DNA from: an uncultured Enterobacteriaceae bacterium | Lineage (GTDB): Bacteria; Pseudomonadota; Gammaproteobacteria; Enterobacterales; Enterobacteriaceae | NCBI GenBank assembly: GCA_947631255.1 | Contig: CANRKT010000017.1 | Coordinates: forward strand, 1-52,699 | Length of the DNA stretch: 52,699 nucleotides | Direction of reading: 5' to 3' | In this document: positions 6,558 to 16,642 of the stretch, one piece after another | How positions within the stretch are numbered: the first letter of the stretch is position 1 | How the letters are laid out: every line of letters starts with the position of its first letter | Notes under the pieces: model-generated | Database searches by the model: none | Seen by the model: only the letters and a program-made list of their open reading frames with translations | Told to the model about the DNA's origin: nothing | Position numbers and translations under genes: made by a program

Positions 6558-7931
6558 TTAATTGGATGCTGCAGCAGTTGATGCGCTGTTTTCTTGTGCC
6601 ACACGATGCTTATGTAATTGTTGGCTGATAGCCCCTACGCGCTCATCACTTAATTTGTAGAATGAAAGCATGATAAACATGCCGATATAGAGCACCACAG
6701 GCACTACGCAGAATAAGATCTTAATAATGCTCAGCACTTCTACTGGTTGTACGCTGTTGCTGGCAGAGTAATTTACAAAAGCAAGGATCCAGCCAAGAGC
6801 CGCACCACCGATCGCCAGACCCATCTTCAGACTGAACAGATAAGTAGAGAATACCAAACCATCAAGGCGGCGCCCGCTGCGACTTTCCTCATAGTCGACG
6901 ACATCAGAAGCCATCAGCCACTGCAATGGTGTCGTCGTATTGAACACAAACAGGAAAACAATATTGAGGGCAAAAATCAGTACTACAGAGTCACCCGGCG
7001 TAAAGAAAATCATCAGGCTTATCAAAGAATAAATGACAATAATGACTTTAAAGGCTTTTACGCGGTCAAATCGCCCTAACAAACGAGAAGAAGCCAGAGA
7101 ACCAAACATGGTAGCAATACTGCCGTAAAGCAGGAACTGTACCGCAAGTTCTGGATGATCCATCACGTATTTCACAAAGTAGAGTGTAGCTCCACCACGT
7201 ACGACATTGGAACAGGTTGCCATCATTTTGAAAATACACATGATTCGCCATTGCGTATTACCGAGCAGCAACTTGAGATCTTTCTTGACTGATACATCTG
7301 ACTGCACTTCAAAGGTATAACGTTCTTTAGTGGTAAAGAAGCATATGTACAGTAACCCGATACCAATCAAGCCCAGCACACACATCGCACCGAAGTAACC
7401 GAGTTGCTCATTGCCCCTACCGATGATTCCTACTAGCGGCAGTGCAATCCCACTGATGGCCAGTGAGCCTGCGGCCGCAAGGAAGAAACGCCATGATTGT
7501 AGCGAATGACGTTCTTTAGGATCAGCAGTAATTACCCCAGGCATAGCACAATAAGGGACATTGACGAAGGTATAGACTAATGTGAGAAGAATGTAAGTAA
7601 TTGATGCGTATATTACTTTACCTTGATCTGAAAAGTCTGGTGTGTAGAAGGTCAGCATGCAGACAACGCCAAACGGGATAGCACCCCATAACAGGAATGG
7701 TCGGAACTGGCCATGTCGGGTACGAGTACGATCGACGATTAACCCCATCAATGGATCGGTAACCGCATCAAGCACACGGGAAACCAGAAATAACGTTCCC
7801 ATGATGCCTGCAGATAAGCCAAAAACATCAGTATAGAAATAGGCCAGCAGAAACATTGTGGCCTGCCAGACAAAGCCACAGGCTGTATCACCCAGTCCAT
7901 AGCCAATTTTATCTTTCATTGTTAAGTGCAT
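6558..7931 (-). CDS. yagG: GPH-family sugar/cation symporter (YagG type)
   Basis: A 457-residue inner-membrane transporter of the glycoside-pentoside-hexuronide (melibiose carrier) family with about 12 hydrophobic segments. Family hallmarks are KIGYGLGDTACGF near the start, the DAVTDPLMGLIVDRT loop between helices 2 and 3, and RHGQFRPFLLW. It probably imports xylosides or xylo-oligosaccharides for YagH. The ATG at 7931 has GGGA six bases upstream and gives the usual family start; an in-frame GTG further upstream is less likely. A gap of 312 bp separates it from yagF, so a separate promoter may exist. Confidence 0.88.
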   Translation of the reverse strand: MHLTMKDKIGYGLGDTACGFVWQATMFLLAYFYTDVFGLSAGIMGTLFLVSRVLDAVTDPLMGLIVDRTRTRHGQFRPFLLWGAIPFGVVCMLTFYTPDFSDQGKVIYASITYILLTLVYTFVNVPYCAMPGVITADPKERHSLQSWRFFLAAAGSLAISGIALPLVGIIGRGNEQLGYFGAMCVLGLIGIGLLYICFFTTKERYTFEVQSDVSVKKDLKLLLGNTQWRIMCIFKMMATCSNVVRGGATLYFVKYVMDHPELAVQFLLYGSIATMFGSLASSRLLGRFDRVKAFKVIIVIYSLISLMIFFTPGDSVVLIFALNIVFLFVFNTTTPLQWLMASDVVDYEESRSGRRLDGLVFSTYLFSLKMGLAIGGAALGWILAFVNYSASNSVQPVEVLSIIKILFCVVPVVLYIGMFIMLSFYKLSDERVGAISQQLHKHRVAQENSASTAAASN

Positions 7932-8243
7932 ATTTATTCCCAACACAAGAGAGTGGAATTACGCAAATATCAGGATCCTGAATAAGTGATAGAATACCCA
8001 CTGCGTATCAGGAATACATTAATGTATGCGCGGATTTAATTCGTTCTTCAGTATTAATAAAGTGTAAGGTTATGGATATTTTTATAGCAATTCGGATTTT
8101 TTACTTTTGACTTATTGTGACTAAAGTTTCTATTAAATAGAAAAATTAAAATATCGCTATTTTATAAAATAGAATAAATATTTACCGTTTAATTAGTCCG
8201 CCCTCTAAATATTAAATGAGGGCGATAATTAATAATTTTTTAT
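7932..8243. promoter_or_regulatory. 312-bp intergenic region between yagF and yagG
   Basis: The region is AT-rich and holds two visible structures. One is a 14-bp perfect palindrome ATACATT-AATGTAT at 8014-8027. The other is a hairpin CGCCCTC / GAGGGCG at 8199-8224, 20 bp past the yagF stop, with a 12-base loop but no T tract on the minus strand, so it may process or stabilise mRNA. A separate yagGH promoter in this gap is plausible, but I cannot point to a convincing -35/-10 pair. Confidence 0.4.
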
Positions 8244-10211
8244 TTAAATTCCGAGCGCTTTTTTACCCGCGTTAATAACCTCAATGATTTTGTCTACATC
8301 ATAAATACAGCCTTTCCAGGTGCCACCGCTTACTGACTGTAATGCAGCCCACAGCCGCGTATCATCAGGCAAAAAATCATGGGCATGCAGGTCAGGATGC
8401 GGTGCTCTGTCTGATAATACCTTCGCCCCTTCGTCTGGTGTCAGACGAACCTGTGCCGAGCCGATAAAATTCACGCTACCGGTTAAAGCACCACGATCGA
8501 CCACTATCTCAATCATGTCATTATCACGTAACTTACCGATAGGCCCACCGGCGAGCGCTTCAGGCGCCACATGACCAAAACAAGCTCCGGTAGAGACACC
8601 AGAAAAACGCGCATCCGTGATCAGTGATACCGTTTTACCCCACGAAACATGTTTTAGTGCCGAGGTTAGCTGATAAGTTTCTTCCATGCCGGTACCAGAT
8701 GGCCCCCCGCCTATCACCACCATGATATCGCCTCGTTCAATTTCACCATTCTTGATAGCCCCAATAGCCTGGGCCTCCGAGATAAATACCCGCGCACGCC
8801 CGGTATGGCGATATATACCGTCTTCATCCACCACTGATGGATCAATAGCGGTGGCTTTGATGACCGATCCCTCTGGAGCAATATTTCCCACAGGAAAGGC
8901 TATTGTTGAAGTCAGCCCCTTCGCTTTAGCAAGAGCTGGCGGCAAGATAACCTCATCAGGATCAACGCCATCCTGCTCACGCAGGCACTGGCGAAACTTC
9001 GCACGTCGTTCCGAAGTTTGCCACCAGTCGAGGTTTTCTCCTACTGTCTGGCCCGTTACCGTCATAGCATCCAAATGTAACAAACCAAGGCTACGCAGAT
9101 GTAGCATGACTTCTGGCACACCACCGGCAAGGAATGCGCGTACTGTCGGATGATAATCAGGCCCATTAGGCAATACGCTGACCAGACGTGGGACTTTGCG
9201 GTTAATGCGTGACCAGTGTTCAACATCAGGCACAGTACAGCCTGCAGAGTGAGCAATAGCCGGAATATGCAATAACAGGTTAGTTGAACCACCAAATGCA
9301 GCATGGACAACCATTGCATTTTCGATAGCCTTGTCGGTCAAAATATCGCGTGTAGTGATCCCGCTGCTATCCAGATCACACACAGCCCTTGCAGACTGGC
9401 GTGAAATTTCTAGCCAGACACTCTGCCCTGAAGGTGCAAGAGCTGAATGTGGTAGAGCCATGCCGAGCGCCTCAGCCACTACCTGTGAAGTTCCTGCTGT
9501 TCCCAGAAACTGGCAGCCTCCCCCTGGCGAGGCACAAGCACGGCATCCTAATTCGGCCGCTTCCTGCAGCGACAGTTCATGGTTAGCATAACGTACGCCG
9601 ATCGTTTGTACTTTTCCGGCATCTTCACCAAAGGTTGGCGGCAATGTGGAACCACCAGGTACCAGAATCGTCGGTAAATCATGCATTGCTGCCAGCGCTA
9701 TCATGGTTGCGGGTAGGCCTTTATCACACGTTGCGACACCTATCACAGCACGCCGGGTAGGTAGTGAACGAATAAGACGACGAAATACGATAGCCGCGTC
9801 ATTACGATATGGCAGAGAGTCAAACATGCCATGCGTTCCCTGGGAACGTCCATCGCACGGATCACTGACAAAAGCGGCAAAAGGGATCCCCCCCTGGCGT
9901 GTGATCTCTTTTGCCGCCGCTTGCATTTGCAGACCTATTTCCCAGTGTCCAGTGTGGTAACCCAGAGCAACTGGACGTCCGTCACCTGCACGAATACCAC
10001 CTTGAGTCCCAATGATAAGAACTTCTCTCCCTATGAGTTTGTTAGCATCCCAGCCCATCCCCGCATTTTGTGTCATACCGAACAAATTCCCACTTGGGGA
10101 TTCCATCAACATCTGTGGCGTTAATGGTAGCGCGCCCTGCGGACCTGCTGCGTGTGTAATAACCGCGTAAAAAGCATCATCCTGCGGAGTAAAAATCGTT
10201 TCTATCGCCAT
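8244..10211 (-). CDS. yagF: D-xylonate dehydratase, IlvD/EDD family (YagF type)
   Basis: A 655-residue dehydratase, the same length as E. coli YagF. The iron-sulfur ligand motifs of the family are present: [25 protein letters not shown] and [18 protein letters not shown]. The C-terminal [19 protein letters not shown] and [18 protein letters not shown] motifs are also typical. It should convert D-xylonate to 2-keto-3-deoxy-D-xylonate in the cytoplasm. The ATG at 10211 is preceded by AGGAAG. It starts 14 bp after the yagE stop, so the two are co-transcribed. Some family members act on other sugar acids, so the exact substrate is inferred from the cluster. Confidence 0.9.
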   Translation of the reverse strand: MAIETIFTPQDDAFYAVITHAAGPQGALPLTPQMLMESPSGNLFGMTQNAGMGWDANKLIGREVLIIGTQGGIRAGDGRPVALGYHTGHWEIGLQMQAAAKEITRQGGIPFAAFVSDPCDGRSQGTHGMFDSLPYRNDAAIVFRRLIRSLPTRRAVIGVATCDKGLPATMIALAAMHDLPTILVPGGSTLPPTFGEDAGKVQTIGVRYANHELSLQEAAELGCRACASPGGGCQFLGTAGTSQVVAEALGMALPHSALAPSGQSVWLEISRQSARAVCDLDSSGITTRDILTDKAIENAMVVHAAFGGSTNLLLHIPAIAHSAGCTVPDVEHWSRINRKVPRLVSVLPNGPDYHPTVRAFLAGGVPEVMLHLRSLGLLHLDAMTVTGQTVGENLDWWQTSERRAKFRQCLREQDGVDPDEVILPPALAKAKGLTSTIAFPVGNIAPEGSVIKATAIDPSVVDEDGIYRHTGRARVFISEAQAIGAIKNGEIERGDIMVVIGGGPSGTGMEETYQLTSALKHVSWGKTVSLITDARFSGVSTGACFGHVAPEALAGGPIGKLRDNDMIEIVVDRGALTGSVNFIGSAQVRLTPDEGAKVLSDRAPHPDLHAHDFLPDDTRLWAALQSVSGGTWKGCIYDVDKIIEVINAGKKALGI

Positions 10212-10225
10212 TGTCTTCTTCCTGT

Positions 10226-11134
10226 TCAACAGAGACTGAGTTGCTGCAGCAATATTTTGAGCTGCGTCTTACTCGCCTCATCCAACGGGGAAGCAGGCGG
10301 TAATACGTATGTGGATAAAGGGAGACCACACAAAACGATTGCCTCTTTAATCACATTCACGAACGGCGCATCCAACTGATATATTTGAGGGATTTGAAGC
10401 AGCGTCTGGTGACAAAGAGCAGCCTGTTCCAAATCACCGCCGCGGTAAGCCTGCAATAACTTGACCGAGAGCTGTGGTGCAAAATTACCACTAGCAGAAA
10501 TAACGCCATCACCACCCAACAGTAAGGTATTAAACAAGTGATCATCATATCCACACAGTACCGAAAAATGTGGATGAGCGGATTTCACGGTCAGGATCAT
10601 ACTTCGTAGATGAGCAATAGAATCGATCGTATCTTTGATACCCACTATATTGCTGTGTGAATCAACCAACGTTTTGACTAGATCAGGTGTCAGATCCTGC
10701 CCACTTAGCGCCGGAAAGTTATATAAAATCACCGGCAACGTGACACAGTCAGCCACTTGCTGATAATAATCGATCAAATTCTGCTGAGAGATTTTCCAGT
10801 AATAAGGATTAATTACCACGATACCATCAGCACCAGCTTCTTGCGCATGCTTGCTGAGTTCAATAGTTTCCCGGGCATTCGTTCCTCCCGTCCCAATCAG
10901 TACTGGCACCCGACGAGCAACATAGGTAATTGCAAATTCAGCGATAGATTTACGCTCATCACCGTTGAGTTGTGAAAACTCACCTCCGCTCCCTAAAAAG
11001 AATAATCCGTCTACACCTGCTGCAATCATATTGTCAATTAACGCAGCGGTTCCCTGCGGGTCAAACTGCCCTTCTGCGTTAAAAATGGTAGAAACAGGAG
11101 GAATTACCCCCGAAAATTGTACTGTTTGCTGCAT
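10226..11134 (-). CDS. yagE: 2-keto-3-deoxy sugar-acid aldolase, DapA/NAL superfamily (YagE type)
   Basis: A 302-residue TIM-barrel aldolase, identical in length to E. coli YagE. The GSGGEFSQL motif (pyruvate carboxylate binding), the conserved Tyr in [11 protein letters not shown] and the Schiff-base Lys in VGIKDTIDS are visible. It would split 2-keto-3-deoxy-xylonate to pyruvate and glycolaldehyde. An AAGGAG lies about 6 bases before the ATG. It is the first gene of the leftward yagEFGH operon, and the operator candidate at 11158-11174 lies 24 bp upstream of its start. Confidence 0.9.
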   Translation of the reverse strand: MQQTVQFSGVIPPVSTIFNAEGQFDPQGTAALIDNMIAAGVDGLFFLGSGGEFSQLNGDERKSIAEFAITYVARRVPVLIGTGGTNARETIELSKHAQEAGADGIVVINPYYWKISQQNLIDYYQQVADCVTLPVILYNFPALSGQDLTPDLVKTLVDSHSNIVGIKDTIDSIAHLRSMILTVKSAHPHFSVLCGYDDHLFNTLLLGGDGVISASGNFAPQLSVKLLQAYRGGDLEQAALCHQTLLQIPQIYQLDAPFVNVIKEAIVLCGLPLSTYVLPPASPLDEASKTQLKILLQQLSLC

Positions 11135-11157
11135 AAATTCTCCTTACAAAACCACTT

Positions 11158-11174
11158 GTTCTACATTATAGAAC
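11158..11174. promoter_or_regulatory. Candidate XynR operator over the yagE promoter
   Basis: A perfect inverted repeat GTTCTA-CATTA-TAGAAC. On the minus strand it contains TATAAT (complement of 11165-11170), a consensus -10 box at a suitable distance from the yagE ATG at 11134. A protein bound here would block RNA polymerase. IclR-family operators are usually 12-17 bp palindromes of this kind. The -35 is weak. That XynR is the binder is inferred from the neighbourhood. Confidence 0.6.
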
Positions 11175-11253
11175 AGCGTTCCTATCTATAAGGACAATAC
11201 TATGCTGCCAGTAAAGGAAAGGTAAATAGGGTTTATGTCGGGAGTGTGTATTT

Positions 11254-11269
11254 TTCAAGCTGGATCACA
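11254..11269. promoter_or_regulatory. Possible CRP site upstream of yagE
   Basis: TTCAA-GCTGGA-TCACA has one perfect half (TCACA) and one poor half of the TGTGA-N6-TCACA consensus, with A/T flanks. It lies about 95 bp upstream of the proposed -10 of yagE. CRP activation would suit a sugar-acid operon, but the match is partial. Confidence 0.3.
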
Positions 11270-11352
11270 AAACGGTCCACTGAAAATTATACATATCTAA
11301 TAAATGATTCTTGTGCCATGGCTGGCTGGACACTACCCATCATGCTCAGCAC

Positions 11353-11380
11353 AAAAAAAAGCCTCGCGATGCGAGGCTCA
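11353..11380 (-). terminator. Rho-independent terminator of the CigR-family gene
   Basis: Read on the minus strand, GCCTCGC-ATC-GCGAGGC is followed by eight T residues (complement of 11353-11360). It lies about 20 bp after the stop codon at 11397. Confidence 0.9.
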
Positions 11381-11396
11381 CAGAAAGGGGGATTTA

Positions 11397-11918
11397 TTAA
11401 TCAAAAACACCATTAATAACGGAAACCACAATGGCTGTGCTTAATGCTATAAGCACCAAATCATTCCCGATGGCTTGCCATTCGTAGCCGGGATAATAGG
11501 GCAAATCGTTAATCATTGATGCAGGCAACGTTTTCTTAGCGATACCAGGAGGTAATGGTTTACCTCGTGCTAGATTTTTAGCGATACCCGGAGGCAGCCC
11601 CTGATAGCCAATAAGGCCATAATTTACCGCAAGGGAGCGGGCACGCAAGAAACTTATATCGGAGTCAACATGGTCTGGTTTACCGTAATTTTTACGATTT
11701 CCATGCTCCTCATTTGATTTTTTTTTATTCTGCCCTTTGTTGCCATGGTCAGCGCTTTTTCCGCTGTTGCCGTTATCACTATGACCCTGATGACCGCCGC
11801 CATTCCCTTGTCCACTACCTGCATTACCATTACCTGGATTTGCAAAAACTGGTGTTGCAAAGACAGTCAGAGAGATAACCGCCGCAAGTACAGCTCTGAT
11901 AGTGTGACACTTAAACAT
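11397..11918 (-). CDS. CigR-family exported protein
   Basis: A 173-residue protein with a signal peptide (1-26, ending TPVFA before NPGNGN). A Gly/Asn/His/Lys-rich low-complexity segment follows (about 27-80). The conserved domain holds two PPGIAK repeats (LPPGIAKNLARGKP, LPPGIAKKTLP) and a C-terminal YPGYEWQAIGNDLVLI segment with a hydrophobic stretch ending VINGVFD. This domain is that of the CigR family, named after the Salmonella SPI-3 anti-virulence protein. The function outside Salmonella is unknown to me. AAGGA precedes the ATG. It is a single-gene unit with its own terminator. Confidence 0.8.
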   Translation of the reverse strand: MFKCHTIRAVLAAVISLTVFATPVFANPGNGNAGSGQGNGGGHQGHSDNGNSGKSADHGNKGQNKKKSNEEHGNRKNYGKPDHVDSDISFLRARSLAVNYGLIGYQGLPPGIAKNLARGKPLPPGIAKKTLPASMINDLPYYPGYEWQAIGNDLVLIALSTAIVVSVINGVFD

Positions 11919-12184
11919 GCTGTTTATTCCTTAAGATTGATACACACTCTGAAGATATGACAAGGTTATCACCTTAACAATCCCATGATTTCTTATTTTT
12001 AAAGACGTTCACAAAATCTGCATAAGCACGGGAGTCAACGAGTGAGTACCGGTAACAGGCTATCTCCTGAGATGTTACAGCGCACTCAGGCCGTATGAAT
12101 ATCACCCTGAGTAGCTATCCAACGGATCATACCTGACAGAGCGGGCAATACCTGCCCAGCCTCCCTTTTCATATTCAATAAAGG

Positions 12185-12835
12185 TTAAAAAATACGTTCC
12201 TGATGTACCCATACCGCGGCTTCAACACGGGATTTGAGTTTCATCTTCTTCAGCAGATGCTTCACATGAACTTTTACCGTGCTTTCGGTAATATCCAGGC
12301 GACGAGCAATCATTTTATTGGGCAGACTCTGGGCGATAAGTTTAAGAATATCGCGTTCACGTGGGGTAAGCAGATTAACATCACGGTCAGAGGTCGTGCG
12401 ATTGGCCCGCAAACTTGCAGCCAGCACGGGGGTTAACGCTTCGCTTAAAACAATTTCCCCTGAAGCGACTTGTTGTAACGCTTTGAGTAAATCTTCCGGT
12501 TCCATATCTTTCAAAAGATACCCATCTGCGCCTCTTTTCAGCGCGGTAACCACATCTTCTTCATGATTTGAGACCGTGAACACCACAATGCTGCCTGAAA
12601 GAGATTTTTCACGCAGGCGATCCAGCGTTTCCAGGCCATTCATACCGGGCATATTCAGATCCAGCAAAATCAAATCCGGATCCAGTTCTTCAGCAAGCTC
12701 TACGCCTGTTTCTCCATTTCCGGCTTCTCCGATAACCTTGAGATCAGGGGCCATGCTGATGAGCTGTCTAACACCGGTACGTAACATGGGATGATCGTCA
12801 ATCAGCAAAATAGTTGAGGCGTCTGGATTACTCAT
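12185..12835 (-). CDS. narL: Nitrate/nitrite response regulator NarL
   Basis: 216 residues, the same as E. coli NarL, if started at MSNPDAST (12835); longer in-frame starts would lie inside narX. The receiver domain has the DD pair (LLIDDHPML), the phospho-acceptor Asp in [10 protein letters not shown], and the Thr/Lys positions in VVFTVSN and [11 protein letters not shown]. The C-terminal LuxR-type helix-turn-helix is [14 protein letters not shown]...[13 protein letters not shown]. NarL-P activates nitrate respiration genes and represses other anaerobic genes. The start overlaps the narX stop by 8 bp, implying translational coupling. Confidence 0.97.
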   Translation of the reverse strand: MSNPDASTILLIDDHPMLRTGVRQLISMAPDLKVIGEAGNGETGVELAEELDPDLILLDLNMPGMNGLETLDRLREKSLSGSIVVFTVSNHEEDVVTALKRGADGYLLKDMEPEDLLKALQQVASGEIVLSEALTPVLAASLRANRTTSDRDVNLLTPRERDILKLIAQSLPNKMIARRLDITESTVKVHVKHLLKKMKLKSRVEAAVWVHQERIF

Positions 12836-14612
12836 TACCTGCTCCTGTGGGTATTTCGGGATGAAAACTGACGATGATTTGGGTGCCACCACCCGGACGC
12901 TTATCCACCTGATAATCACCTTTCAGGCTTTGCGCGCGGTCACGCATAATAATCATTCCGTAATGATTCTGCCGTTCACCGTTGTCGGGTATACCCCGAC
13001 CGTTATCCCATAGGGTTAATATTATTTGGTTATTCTTATAAATGACGCTAATACCACATGCCGTGGCACCCGCATGTTTCAGACTATTATTGAGGGCTTC
13101 ACGGGTAATTTGAGCTAAGTGAATCGCCTGATGTAAAGGGACCAAGTTCGGTGGTACCTGGTAGTCAAGACTGACTGTGAAACCCAGTTTTTCACTAAAT
13201 TCGCGGCTACATGCTTCCATTGCCGGACGCAAGCCCGGTTCAGCCAGCTGTAGCCGAAAGGTCGTCAGTAATTCCCGCAGCTGCTGCCAGGAGGCATTCA
13301 GTTCATTACGCATCTGCCCAAGTAATGTCTGCATTTCAGTGGATAGCCCCCCACTCTGCATTTGCAGACAACTGACCTGCATTTTCAGGCAAGAAAGTGA
13401 TTGTGCGATGGAGTCGTGTAGTTCGCGGGCAATCGCTGAACGTTCTTCCATTACCATGAGTTGCTGCCTGCGTTCATACTGACGCTCAAGCGCCAGCGTC
13501 ACGGTCAGCTGTTCCATCAGGGTTAAAATAAGCTGTTGCTCGTCATTCGTGAGAGTTAAACCTCGCGGTAACAGAGCGAGCACCAGACCATACTGGGTAT
13601 GATTATCGGCCAGACGAAATTTTTGCACCGTCGCATCAGCAACCGGTAAGGTGACTTCACGGGGACAGAGAGTGCAGCTCCGGGCATCACATTTACTGTC
13701 TGGATGATACTTATATTCTTCATAATTCTCTTCATCTTCACACTCATAAACCCGCAATTCGATATTTTGTAGTGGGGTTAAGTGCTGTAATTCGTTCAGT
13801 ACTGAAGAGAGCCGCTGGCATAACGGCGCTTGTGAATGCAGGCGTCGATTGGCCTGGTAGAGAAATGACAGTATTTTGTTTTTTTGCTCAAGCCCGGTAG
13901 TTTTCTCTCTCACCCGTTGCTCAAGACTGGCATAACTTGCGGCCAGCTCCGCAGACATACTGTTTAACGCAATTCCCAAACTCGCCATCTCATTACGACC
14001 ACGGATTTTCACACTATGGGTGAAATCCCGCTGCCCGATGGCTTTTGCTGTCACCAGTAATTCTTGCCAGGGTCGTATCAGTCGATGATATAACCAGATA
14101 ACGGTGAAAATAATCAACAATCCCATTAACACCGCCATGCCAAGCTGGAGCAGCATAATATGCAGCAGGCGTAACTCGGTCTTACGATCAAAAAACGTCA
14201 CTAACTGATCAATTTTCCCGACAAAATCAGTGATATTCTGCTTAACTTGTTCAACATTTTTCGCTTGCCGCAGGGCAGGATCAAGCTCTTCTCGCCAGTA
14301 GCGTTGCAGTGCCTTCAGTCTGTCTTGTTGCTCATCCTCTTCTGCTGCCATTTGCAAATCAGCACTAAAGGTCGTTTTTTCCATTTCCTCTAACAGTGCA
14401 TTATCTTTTTCGCTCAGAGGAACAGCCGCCAGCAGACGATAGCTTTGCATACGCATCGATCCCGCTTTATTAATCGCATGCGCATTACCCTGAATCCCTT
14501 GAACCAGCCAGCCTGAAAGAGTCATTCCCGCAACCCCCAATAGCGCCAGTAGTAACACAATTAAGGCCAGCTGGTTAAAGAGTGTGAGTGGTGACAACAG
14601 ACGTTTAAGCAT
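12828..14612 (-). CDS. narX: Nitrate/nitrite sensor histidine kinase NarX
   Basis: A 594-residue membrane sensor (E. coli 598). Transmembrane segment 1 is about 14-36. The periplasmic P-box ([20 protein letters not shown]) that binds nitrate follows directly. Transmembrane segment 2 is about 150-172, followed by HAMP, a central GAF-like region with a cysteine cluster (CDARSCTLC, near 310-325), the H-box [15 protein letters not shown], and the HATPase domain with N ([12 protein letters not shown]) and G ([10 protein letters not shown]) boxes. It phosphorylates or dephosphorylates NarL. It is divergent from narK across 14613-14918 and shares its promoter region. Confidence 0.97.
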   Translation of the reverse strand: MLKRLLSPLTLFNQLALIVLLLALLGVAGMTLSGWLVQGIQGNAHAINKAGSMRMQSYRLLAAVPLSEKDNALLEEMEKTTFSADLQMAAEEDEQQDRLKALQRYWREELDPALRQAKNVEQVKQNITDFVGKIDQLVTFFDRKTELRLLHIMLLQLGMAVLMGLLIIFTVIWLYHRLIRPWQELLVTAKAIGQRDFTHSVKIRGRNEMASLGIALNSMSAELAASYASLEQRVREKTTGLEQKNKILSFLYQANRRLHSQAPLCQRLSSVLNELQHLTPLQNIELRVYECEDEENYEEYKYHPDSKCDARSCTLCPREVTLPVADATVQKFRLADNHTQYGLVLALLPRGLTLTNDEQQLILTLMEQLTVTLALERQYERRQQLMVMEERSAIARELHDSIAQSLSCLKMQVSCLQMQSGGLSTEMQTLLGQMRNELNASWQQLRELLTTFRLQLAEPGLRPAMEACSREFSEKLGFTVSLDYQVPPNLVPLHQAIHLAQITREALNNSLKHAGATACGISVIYKNNQIILTLWDNGRGIPDNGERQNHYGMIIMRDRAQSLKGDYQVDKRPGGGTQIIVSFHPEIPTGAGNE

Positions 14613-14676
14613 TAACAGAGGAGCTCCAGAGCCTAATAGAAGGTCAGTGAGATATTCTCAGGCATTAGCTTAAGTA

Positions 14677-14902
14677 TACCCATACTCCGTAAGGATTACT
14701 CACTAATTGCCAGAAGCAGTATATCGGGAGACAGACTGGCAGCGAGTCGCTTTCAGTCATGTGAAAAGACACACTATTTTCTTTTCTCGTCTTACTCATA
14801 AAGAATGACAATAAATTATCAGCCATTTTCCTGATAGTTTATCCCTTGATTTACATCAATTTTAATTCCTGATTAGCACCTAAGGTGGCGATATTTACCC
14901 AT
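14677..14902. promoter_or_regulatory. narX/narK divergent control region: FNR box and NarL heptamers
   Basis: TTGAT-TTAC-ATCAA at 14846-14859 is a perfect FNR box. Its centre (14852.5) would be -41.5 for a narK transcript starting near 14894, as in a class II FNR promoter. Three heptamers fit the NarL consensus TACYYMT: TACCCAT at 14677-14683, TACTCAT at 14793-14799 and TACCCAT at 14896-14902. This matches the known FNR plus NarL control of narK in E. coli. The narX -10/-35 cannot be assigned with confidence. Confidence 0.85.
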
Positions 14903-14918
14903 ACTTTTTGAGGTGTTT

Positions 14919-16313
14919 ATGTCTCAGTCACCCGATAGTCGTCAGCGCACTGACTCGCTCATCACCGAATGGAGACCAGAAGACCCTGCATTCTGGCAAA
15001 GCAAAGGGCAAGGCATTGCCCGACGCAATTTATGGATTTCAGTTCCTTGTTTATTGCTTTCATTCTGTGTGTGGATGCTGTTCAGTGCCGTTGCGGTCAA
15101 TCTGAACAAAGCCGGTTTTAACTTCACCACCGATCAGCTTTTTATGCTGACCGCACTCCCCTCAGTTTCCGGCGCGTTGTTGCGAGTACCCTATTCTTTT
15201 ATGACCCCGATATTCGGTGGCCGTCGCTGGACGGCATTCAGTACCGGGATCCTGATGATCCCCTGCCTGTGGTTAGGCGTGGCTGTGCAAAACCCTGCGA
15301 CGCCTTTTAGCGTGTTTATCATCATTGCGCTGCTGTGTGGTTTTGCCGGCGCAAACTTTGCTTCCAGCATGGCGAATATCAGTTTCTTCTTCCCGAAAGC
15401 CAAACAAGGGGGGGCGCTGGGTATTAACGGTGGGCTGGGCAATCTGGGGGTGAGTGTGATGCAGTTGATTGCCCCTCTGGCTATCTCACTGTCGATGTTT
15501 GCCGTCTTTGGCGCAACCGGCGTCAGTCAGGCAGATGGGACAACGCTCTATCTTGAAAACGCAGCATGGATCTGGGTACCCCCCCTGGCAATATGCACCC
15601 TTGCAGCCTGGTTTGGTATGAACGACCTGGCAACATTCAAAGCTTCTTTAAAAGAACAGCTCCCGGTACTTAAACGTGCGCATTTGTGGATTATGGGGGC
15701 ACTCTATCTGGCAACCTTTGGCTCATTTATCGGCTTTTCTGCCGGGTTTGCCATGCTGGCAAAAACCCAGTTCCCGGATATTAATATTCTGCATTTTGCT
15801 TTTTTTGGCCCGCTGATTGGTGCGCTGGCGCGCTCTGCTGGTGGCGCTATTTCAGACAAATTCGGGGGAATTAAGGTCTCGCTGATAAACTTTATCTTTA
15901 TGGCTATTTTCAGCGCATTACTCTTTCTCACGCTGCCTCATAACGGTGTCGGGGGGAATTTTATTGCCTTCTTCAGCGTATTCCTGATGCTGTTTTTGAC
16001 CGCAGGTCTGGGGAGTGGCTCAACCTTCCAGATGATCTCGGTTATTTTCCGTAAATTAACCGTGGATCGCGTAAAAGCACTGGGAGGAAGTGAAGAACAG
16101 GCACTACGTGAAGCCGCAACCGATACTGCCGCAGCCCTGGGCTTTATCTCTGCGATTGGTGCAATTGGTGGGTTCTTTATTCCGAAAGCGTTCGGTACCT
16201 CACTGGCATTAACCGGCTCTCCTGCGGGTGCCATGAAAATCTTCCTCGTGTTCTATATCATTTGTGTCGTGGTAACTTGGGTCGTTTATGGCCGTAAGCC
16301 CTCGATAAAATAA
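14919..16313 (+). CDS. narK: Nitrate/nitrite antiporter NarK
   Basis: 464 residues, 12 transmembrane segments, MFS fold. The start MSQSPDS (14919) has GAGGTG upstream; a GTG at 14913 is in frame but less likely. The nitrate signature motifs are GFAGANFASSMANISFFFP (helix 5) and GLGSGSTFQMISVIFR (helix 11); the substrate-binding arginine lies in ALLRVPYSF. It exchanges cytoplasmic nitrite for external nitrate for the NarGHI enzyme. The gene has its own terminator before narG. Confidence 0.97.
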   Translation: MSQSPDSRQRTDSLITEWRPEDPAFWQSKGQGIARRNLWISVPCLLLSFCVWMLFSAVAVNLNKAGFNFTTDQLFMLTALPSVSGALLRVPYSFMTPIFGGRRWTAFSTGILMIPCLWLGVAVQNPATPFSVFIIIALLCGFAGANFASSMANISFFFPKAKQGGALGINGGLGNLGVSVMQLIAPLAISLSMFAVFGATGVSQADGTTLYLENAAWIWVPPLAICTLAAWFGMNDLATFKASLKEQLPVLKRAHLWIMGALYLATFGSFIGFSAGFAMLAKTQFPDINILHFAFFGPLIGALARSAGGAISDKFGGIKVSLINFIFMAIFSALLFLTLPHNGVGGNFIAFFSVFLMLFLTAGLGSGSTFQMISVIFRKLTVDRVKALGGSEEQALREAATDTAAALGFISAIGAIGGFFIPKAFGTSLALTGSPAGAMKIFLVFYIICVVVTWVVYGRKPSIK

Positions 16314-16330
16314 GCTTTGTCATCACTCCG

Positions 16331-16355
16331 GGTGCGACTTAGGTCGCACTTTTTT
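16331..16355 (+). terminator. Rho-independent terminator of narK
   Basis: GTGCGAC-TTAG-GTCGCAC (16332-16349) followed by TTTTTT, starting 18 bp after the narK stop. Confidence 0.95.
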
Positions 16356-16382
16356 ATCTCAATCCCCCAGCCTACATAGGCT

Positions 16383-16548
16383 TACCCCTTAATACCCGAC
16401 AACCTCAATTGTCGTTACCTCAACCAAGCACTTTCTTAATAAAGTTATTTACTTTCAATTAGTTGAATATCATCTGGCTATTGATACTTTAGTGGTATAT
16501 CGCCCCGCCACTCCTGAATCATCCCTCCCCACAGTTGATCATTATCAA
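16383..16548 (+). promoter_or_regulatory. narG promoter: NarL heptamer, probable IHF site and FNR box
   Basis: A perfect FNR box TTGAT-CATT-ATCAA lies at 16535-16548, predicting transcription from about 16583. TACCCCT at 16383-16389 fits the NarL heptamer and lies about 197 bp upstream of that start. CAATTAGTTGAAT at 16456-16468 fits the IHF consensus with one mismatch and lies about 121 bp upstream. In E. coli the narG promoter has NarL near -195, IHF near -125 and FNR at -41.5, so the bent-DNA architecture is conserved. Confidence 0.85.
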
Positions 16549-16642
16549 TTATCCCTTCAATGAGGCGGGATAACGTACCAATAAAATTAGCAATGTCGTT
16601 TTATAAGATAGAGCCTCCAGGCTCCACATCAGGAGAACTCCG

